Below, piece after piece: positions 63,423 through 64,000 of a DNA stretch of 64,000 nt. The stretch comes from Zymoseptoria tritici IPO323 (Eukaryota; Ascomycota; Dothideomycetes; Mycosphaerellales; Mycosphaerellaceae), in contig NC_018218.1 in assembly GCF_000219625.1 (NCBI RefSeq), forward strand, positions 1,240,001 through 1,304,000. The letters run 5' to 3'. Numbering within the stretch: the stretch's first letter is position 1; every line of letters begins with the position of its first letter. The notes under the pieces are model-generated. The model was not told the origin of the DNA and ran no database searches. It saw only the letters and a list, made by a program, of their open reading frames with translations. The translations under genes and the position numbers were made by a program.

Positions 63423-64000
63423 ATGTCTTTTCCGGGCCTTTCCCTCAATCCGGGTAACGTAGTGGGCAAAGCCCTAAAGCGTAGTGATGAAAAGAAGAAT
63501 TGGCCCTTGGACGTGGCAAAGGTGCCCATCCGTAAGTCATCAGCCAAAGGCTTCGGTGGGGGCATTGTACTGATTCTGTTCGACGCCAACAGCGTTCTGG
63601 GACACCGGCGTCTTCTTGACCGAGCTGTCTAATCTGAATCACCTTCCAGCCAAGATGTCGCTGACGTCTGAGGATCGAGAGACACTTCGACACAATCCCG
63701 AAGCACTGTTCGCAAAGGCCGATGCCAATGCCCCGGATAAGTTGAAGGAGGGAACGGTCAGGGGCACACAGCTGGCCTTGACGAAGGTGTATCAGCTCAT
63801 TGAGAAGAGCTACGAGGTATGTTTCAGGCCAGGCTTTGTGCAAGCTCATCTGCTGATGTTCTTCGCACAGTCTTTCATGGACGCGGCCAATTTTGAGCCG
63901 TCCTTCCCGCACTACATGACGATCGAACAGAAGCGAGCACGATTTGAGTTCACAGACCCTACTACAGATGGCTATCCACCGCATCTCAATCTCGGAGCCG
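63423..64000 (+). CDS. Unidentified gene, 5' part only (runs off window)
   Basis: Three exons are predicted so far: 63423-63531, 63650-63816 and 63871 onward to the window end. Introns are 118 and 54 nt, with GTAAGT and GTATGT donors. The protein starts MSFPGLSLNPGNVVGKALK. Exon 2 continues with MSLTSEDRETLRHNPEALFAKADANAPDKL and ALTKVYQLIEKSYE. Exon 3 adds SFMDAANFEPSFPHYMTIEQKRARFEF and PPHLNLGA. The composition is polar and helical, with no signal peptide or membrane segment. I do not recognise the family. If exon 1 were skipped, translation could begin at the Met in KMSLTSED (63655). Confidence 0.6.

Overview
The window looks like nuclear DNA of a filamentous ascomycete (Pezizomycotina). 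The evidence is short GT-AG introns, mostly 49-76 nt with CTGAC or CTAAC-like branch points, compact and alternately oriented genes, and a mixture of conserved eukaryotic genes (Rad50, RNA polymerase III largest subunit, Nop58, Lcp5-like, Mrc1) with fungal-type genes (Arp10-like protein, cupin, 2EXR-like protein, secreted hydrolases). Placement within Dothideomycetes is only a guess. I saw no transposon, CRISPR array, plasmid feature, tRNA or rRNA.

Layout. 1-10 kb: a metallo-beta-lactamase-like protein (-), a SPRY protein with PPxY motifs (+), a secreted GH5 exo-beta-1,3-glucanase (+) and a nine-exon divergent protein kinase (-). 10-23 kb: three long housekeeping or nuclear genes, namely Rad50 (+), an FHA protein with a C-terminal hydrophobic tail (-) and RNA polymerase III subunit 1 (+). 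23-29 kb: a tiny two-exon secreted protein (-), a six-exon short-chain dehydrogenase (-), a disordered protein (+), then about 2.6 kb with no gene I can support. 29-34 kb: two arrestin-like genes in tandem (+), then a cupin gene (-). 35-44 kb: a 2EXR/F-box-like protein (+), an Lcp5/neuroguidin-like gene (-), a secreted M28 aminopeptidase (+), and Nop58 (-) divergent from an Arp10-like gene (+). 46-50 kb: a secreted subtilisin (+), a small two-helix membrane protein (+) and an HSL-type alpha/beta hydrolase (-). 50-59 kb: Mrc1 (-) divergent from a mitochondrial KH/PPR-like protein (+), then glycerate kinase (-). 60-64 kb: a five-exon MFS transporter (+) and a partial unidentified gene at the right edge (+).

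The genes do not form one pathway or a biosynthetic cluster. Some themes recur. Replication and repair is represented by Rad50 and Mrc1, and possibly the FHA protein. RNA and ribosome production is represented by Pol III subunit 1, Lcp5-like and Nop58. Extracellular digestion or wall remodelling is represented by GH5, M28 and S8 enzymes. Three proteins carry PPxY motifs of the kind bound by Rsp5/NEDD4 ubiquitin ligases. The most individual items are the 76-residue secreted protein ending in SGDEL, the collagen-like linker of the M28 peptidase, the kinase whose catalytic loop sits on a 20-nt exon, and two strong hairpins near the right end.

All exon boundaries were worked out by hand from splice consensus, reading-frame continuity and family expectation. 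They are predictions, not transcript-supported models.
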